Assembly: GCA_009746045.1 (NCBI GenBank)
Contig: RPFO01000086.1
Coordinates: 723,732 to 787,731 of the forward strand
Source of the DNA: Mesostigma viride
Lineage: Eukaryota; Streptophyta; Mesostigmatophyceae; Mesostigmatales; Mesostigmataceae
Reading direction: 5' to 3'
Length of the DNA stretch: 64,000 nucleotides
Both the position numbers and the translations under genes were made by a program. Position 1 is the first letter of the stretch. Every line of letters starts with the position of its first letter. Below, one piece after another: positions 60,371 to 64,000 of the stretch. The notes below the pieces were generated by a model, which worked only from the letters and a program-made list of their open reading frames with translations, did no database searches and had not been told where the DNA came from.

Positions 60371-60635
60371 TTCATACCGATAGAACAAGCGAAATTTCAT
60401 ACCTAAAAGAAAAGCAACCCATTGACAGTATATAAGGTCTCTCTGCAGAGATACCTTTATTGGGTTTGAATTTTTGTAGAACATCGGCAGTTGACGTCTT
60501 AAAACCTGAAATAACACAAAATTCTGTACCGGGGGTAAAAGAAAGAAGTGGCGAGTGACGTTCTCGGCCCGCGCGCGGGCCGACTCCCTGCTCGATGTCT
60601 TGCCGCCCTGCCAGTTCTGGTTCAAGTAGGCGGCT

Positions 60636-60907
60636 CAAGTACAGCCATGCTACGCCCTGGCTATGTTCAGATTACTTGCCCACGCTCCTTGCTATGACAT
60701 GCTCACATGGGTCTTATTGCACCCACAGTTTGCCGGATCGTTAGCCTGTCCTTTTAGCTAGCCGCGCCCGATTGCAGCTGTGGCATGCCTTTGGCATGAA
60801 GGAGACTGGGGGTCTCTGCCCTTTCTCCTGTAGTGCACACACAGGGATTAAAAGCACTTCGGTGCTCCGTGACTCCCCAACGGGAGCACGAGTTTAATTA
60901 ATTAATT
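60636..60907 (+). mobile_element. SINE-like 272-bp insertion
   Basis: Flanked by the perfect 12-bp direct repeat AAGTAGGCGGCT (60624-60635 and 60908-60919) and ending in a (TTAA)n tail. Its removal with one repeat joins the transposase exon in frame. No convincing pol III A/B boxes were seen, so SINE status rests on TSD length, tail and size. Confidence 0.65.
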
Positions 60908-61732
60908 AAGTAGGCGGCTAGCTGGTGGGTCTCAAGTATGTGCTGGTTTTCGGGAATCCTCTGCATTTCCCTCAAGACGCACTTGCACTTCGCTCCTTGA
61001 CCATCCACCTCCCCCTTCCCATGCTGCTCCCCCATGTAGTGGAACTCAAAGGCCTGCAGGTCGGGATCCCCCATGAGCAGACCGTTAATCTGGTTAATCA
61101 CGTACCTGGACTTATTAAACTGCACCGCGCAGTTGTCCGAGCACATGTACAGGTTTCGCACCTCTACCCCTACTTCTACCCGCAGGGTTTCCAGAATCTT
61201 GCGAAGAGCGTATACGAGTGCGCGCTCGCCCCGCTTGATACTGGAATCCCCCAGGAAAAAGAAGACGCGCTTTTCCAGCTCGCCGTTGAGCCGATAACGC
61301 ACGATCATGGGCATCAGGATGTGGCTGCGCTTGTGGAAGTACTGCGACTGCAGTTGGACGTAGCTGCTGTTCTCGTAGTTCTCGGCCCAGTCGCCGTGCA
61401 CGAGCACGTCCCCCTCTCTCAGATTCTTCTCCCGATCACTGATTGTATCCGCCTGCGACCAGGCCGTAAAGCAGTGCACGGTGAACTTGTCCCACCTCTT
61501 AAGAATCTCGTCCCGCAGCTCAGCTGGGGTGGACCTCATTTGGACTTGCTCGGGCCGCTTCACCTTCTTCGCCGCCCTGCCATCGGTCTCGCCCTGTTTC
61601 GCAAAGGTCCGCACACAGTTTCGATTTGCAATAAAATCGCATTTCGATCAGATTACTGCAACTCACAAAGGGTCTCGCTGCAGCTATAGGTCACAAAAAC
61701 AAAAAGTCAACAACATTTTAACGGAGAAATAA

Positions 61733-63503
61733 TGTTAAGCCTCCCACGGTCCTTAATTTAGGACTTTGTCCTAAATTAAGGACCAATTTACTATAACCGA
61801 GGTACCGGGGGGGGGGGTCACTATATGGACCGTACCCCATGTGGACCGTACCCGGCATGATGTACCCGACCCGTGGTACCGGCACATGGTACCCGGATTC
61901 CGTACCCGGGTACCGGGTATAATGGCGGGAAAGTAGGTACCTCGACCAAAAATATAACCGATTTTGGAGCGAAAAAGTGGGTGCGGGAATGATCTGAGGT
62001 GGATATGGCGACCTGACAATCGTGGCCGGCGTTTTCACGTGCGTTTATCATTTCGGGCGCCCAGTAGCAAAAACGAAAGGTCGTTAGTTATGCTTAAAGG
62101 CTGTGAAATTTTCTGCGCAAGTTTTTATGTGTAGCGCTGTAGCACAGCGGCACAACACAAATGGGTCGCAGATCGCCTGCTCGCGGAGGGTCGATTTTGG
62201 CACAAACATGTTAGTGTATTAGCAATGGTGGTGCGAATCAAGCCAGGAAATTTTTGTGGACGATTTTGATTATAGTCTGGAGTTTATAAACGTAGTATTT
62301 GACATGGGAGCGCCTGGGCCGTGATATTCTTGCCCGATTTCCATTGTCGACCATGTTTTAGGGACGTTCAGGCTGGGCAGCGAGCGCACCTTATAGGTCT
62401 TCACTTTCGGTATTTCTTGGACCTAGAACGCAGCACAAGCGTGGTTTATATCATTTTCGAACCGGTTGGCCAGCTTTGGTGCGCTCAGCTCTCGGAAAGC
62501 TGACCTCGCTGCGGATTTCAGCGACTTTTTTGCAACCATCTGGAATGAGGCGACGTAAGTAGCAGGTACGTGCCGGGGTGCCCTAGATCATGAGTGTAAC
62601 TGGCAACGCTGTCGTGGTGTTTTGAGTCAGTAAGCTATGCCTAAAAAGAGGGGACGCTCTCTGTGCACATAACTGTCACACATAGTTGGTTTACGTCATA
62701 CAATTTTTTACGTCTCTATCTTCGTCGTCCGCTGCAGCTAAAACACACATGCGTAAGAGCAGTTTTACTCATGTGTTAGTTATAAACCATGGTCCTATGG
62801 CCTGCAGTTGTTCAGGGTGTTCTCAGACAGTATATACAATATGGTTTAGGTGTTACATGCACCCTGAATTCGCTCACAAAGCGTTGCATGTTAGCACAAC
62901 GTTGTTCTGTAACTTGATTTGGCTGCATTCATGTGTTAGTTGCAATGCAAATGCAATGTTTTTTCATCGCTGGGTGGTGGCCAGCATGTCCGTGATGTCA
63001 AAGAAGGCTTGGCATATGCTTAGAGAAAGTTTACCGCAAGGGGTGGGCCATGTTCAAGCCGGGCAACCTCAGCAACCATGCAACCGTATATTGCATTACC
63101 TGCACCATCTGTGACACCGTGAAGCACGCGTATATATAGAGGCAGCCACAGCAGGGTATGGCCTTGTTATACGCTGCCCCGCCATCCCAAGGCCTCGTAG
63201 GGTCCCCTAGCGCTTGTAAGATGCTCAAGGGACCGTGTGGATAGCATGGTCATGCGTTGACACTAATTGGTCCTATTGGTCCTAAATTCTCATTTTGACC
63301 AAATTCGCGGTTTGAGGCCTGCCATGGGCCAGGGTCCATTCAGGCACTAAATGTAATTATTTGAACCCAGGTTTTTGTCCAAAATTCAAAAAGTGTGTTA
63401 TCTGTCAGTGGTAAAAATGCCAGGGTCAAAATTTGATGTTTGCACATATATTTTTTAATTCAAACTGGTCCTAAAATAAGGACTTTTCTTGGGAACATGG
63501 ACA
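61733..63503. mobile_element. 1,771-bp TG...CA element, copy 2
   Basis: Same length, ends and orientation as 17087-18857, with about a dozen scattered base differences. Flanked by 4-bp ATAA (61729-61732 and 63504-63507). Inserted between the N-terminal and main exons of the transposase-derived gene, probably within an intron. Confidence 0.85.
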
Positions 63504-63507
63504 ATAA

Positions 63508-64000
63508 AATCGAAACCTCTACACCCTCACCCCTCGGGTCACAGTCTGCTCCACCATCTCGAACTTGAACCAATTCAGAATCTCCGTGGAATTCTTGTCC
63601 CGATCACACTGCACCCAGTTATTATGGATGCCGCATGATTCCTCAGGACAGAACCCTCCACACACGCCATCTTCAGTATGCGGTGAACCCTCTCCGTCCT
63701 CGGCACCCCATCTTCGTCCTGCACCAGCCTCTCAGAAATGTCGAGGTCTTCCAGGTCCCGTCCCCGCCATTCATCTTCCCCCTCCCCCTCTTCCATCCCC
63801 CCGCCCATTCCGCCCCCTTCACGCAGCCCGTTATCCCTGCCGTCAGTCTCGGCGGACACCGGGCAGTGAAAGTGCTTGATCCAGTCCGTCGAGTGAATGG
63901 CTTTCCACATTCCGCAAGTACCGTCCGGCTGTCTGTACTTGGAGCATCCCGCACACTCCGAGCCACACTTGCAGTTCTTGCCGTGGTTTGCATTGCAGTG
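63508..64000 (-). CDS. N-terminal Cys-rich part of the transposase-derived gene, incomplete
   Basis: Reading in from the window edge, the minus strand encodes HCNANHGKNCKCGSECAGCS, a dense zinc cluster. It continues with CGMWKAIHSTDWIKHFHCPV, a Gly/Glu-rich linker, and then, in a second frame, VCGGFCPEESCGIHNNWVQC followed by NSTEILNWFKFEMVEQTV. A possible splice donor GTGAGG occurs near 63530. Frame change near 63690 is uncertain because the linker is low complexity. It is probably the 5' exon of the gene at 59298-61614, separated by the 1,771-bp element. Its 5' end lies outside the window. Confidence 0.45.

Larger units (their letters stand above)
59298..61614 (-). pseudogene. RNase H-like (DDE-type) transposase-derived gene, main exons
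   Basis: Exon A (61614 to about 60908) carries GDVLVHGDWAENYEN (candidate first Asp), KRVFFFLGDSSIKRGERA, LYMCSDNCAVQFNKSRYVIN (second Asp) and HYMGEQHGKGEVDGQGAK (HGKGEVDG box with Glu/Asp). This pattern is common in eukaryotic transposase-derived proteins of algae and invertebrates. A SINE-like insertion (60636-60907) interrupts the exon, which resumes in frame as LNQNWQGGKTSSRESARARA. After an intron, exon B (60044-59298, acceptor GATGACAG) starts DVESGRRAEVEEVPGIKKAH and has YSCYCPPCLAGRFEGC (Cys cluster), ending PEGPAPT. No terminal repeats or TSDs for the whole element were found. Confidence 0.6.

Overview
The window looks like a repeat-rich stretch of nuclear DNA from a unicellular eukaryote, most likely an alga (perhaps a green alga). 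The evidence is a GT-AG intron in a hAT transposase fragment, Ty1/copia, Ty3/gypsy and non-LTR retroelements, algal-type RNase H-fold transposase genes, and an integrated polinton-like virus (PLV) as found in algal genomes. I saw no clear single-copy host gene; nearly everything recognisable is mobile or viral.

Layout. (1) 1-8.4 kb: two divergent genes, a zinc-cluster protein on the minus strand (runs off the window) and a DUF7869-like transposase-type protein on the plus strand. They are separated by a 149-bp minisatellite, and the second gene carries a GC-rich coding minisatellite. (2) 9.2-10.7 kb: remnant of a gypsy element (start of gag plus 5' LTR). (3) 10.93-49.63 kb: a PLV with long terminal inverted repeats. 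Without later insertions it is about 18.4 kb. Its minus strand carries a coiled-coil/AT-hook protein, an A32-like packaging ATPase, an AT-hook protein, a tyrosine recombinase and a primase-helicase (AEP plus UL9/OBP-like SF2 helicase). Its plus strand carries a capsid module: structural proteins, basic C2H2 protein, penton-like minor capsid, small amphipathic protein, double-jelly-roll major capsid and an Ig-like/lectin spike.

The PLV is broken by nested insertions. A 1,771-bp TG...CA element (4-bp TSD CTGT) and an LTR retroelement with copia-like pol (616-bp LTRs, 5-bp TSD GAATC, 18,440 bp including its own insert) both sit in the AT-hook gene. A chromodomain gypsy element (779-bp LTRs, TSD CCGCG) sits inside an accessory ORF of the copia-like element. 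A short LINE tail interrupts the helicase. Removing insertions plus one TSD copy restores continuous reading frames for two of these genes, which fixes the boundaries exactly.

(4) 49.67-51.2 kb: 5'-truncated non-LTR retrotransposon with a restriction-like endonuclease. (5) 52-53.1 kb: hAT transposase fragment. (6) 54.5-59.1 kb: four copies of one non-autonomous repeat family, arranged as two tandem dimers facing each other around a foldback element. (7) 59.3-64 kb: a minus-strand RNase H-like transposase gene with intronic 80-bp tandem repeats, a 272-bp SINE-like insertion and a second copy of the 1,771-bp element.

Many coding regions carry single-base frameshifts, several in homopolymers. 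Because both LTR pairs are nearly identical (young insertions), some frameshifts may be assembly errors rather than decay. All gene calls rest on reading motifs by eye; no database search was possible.
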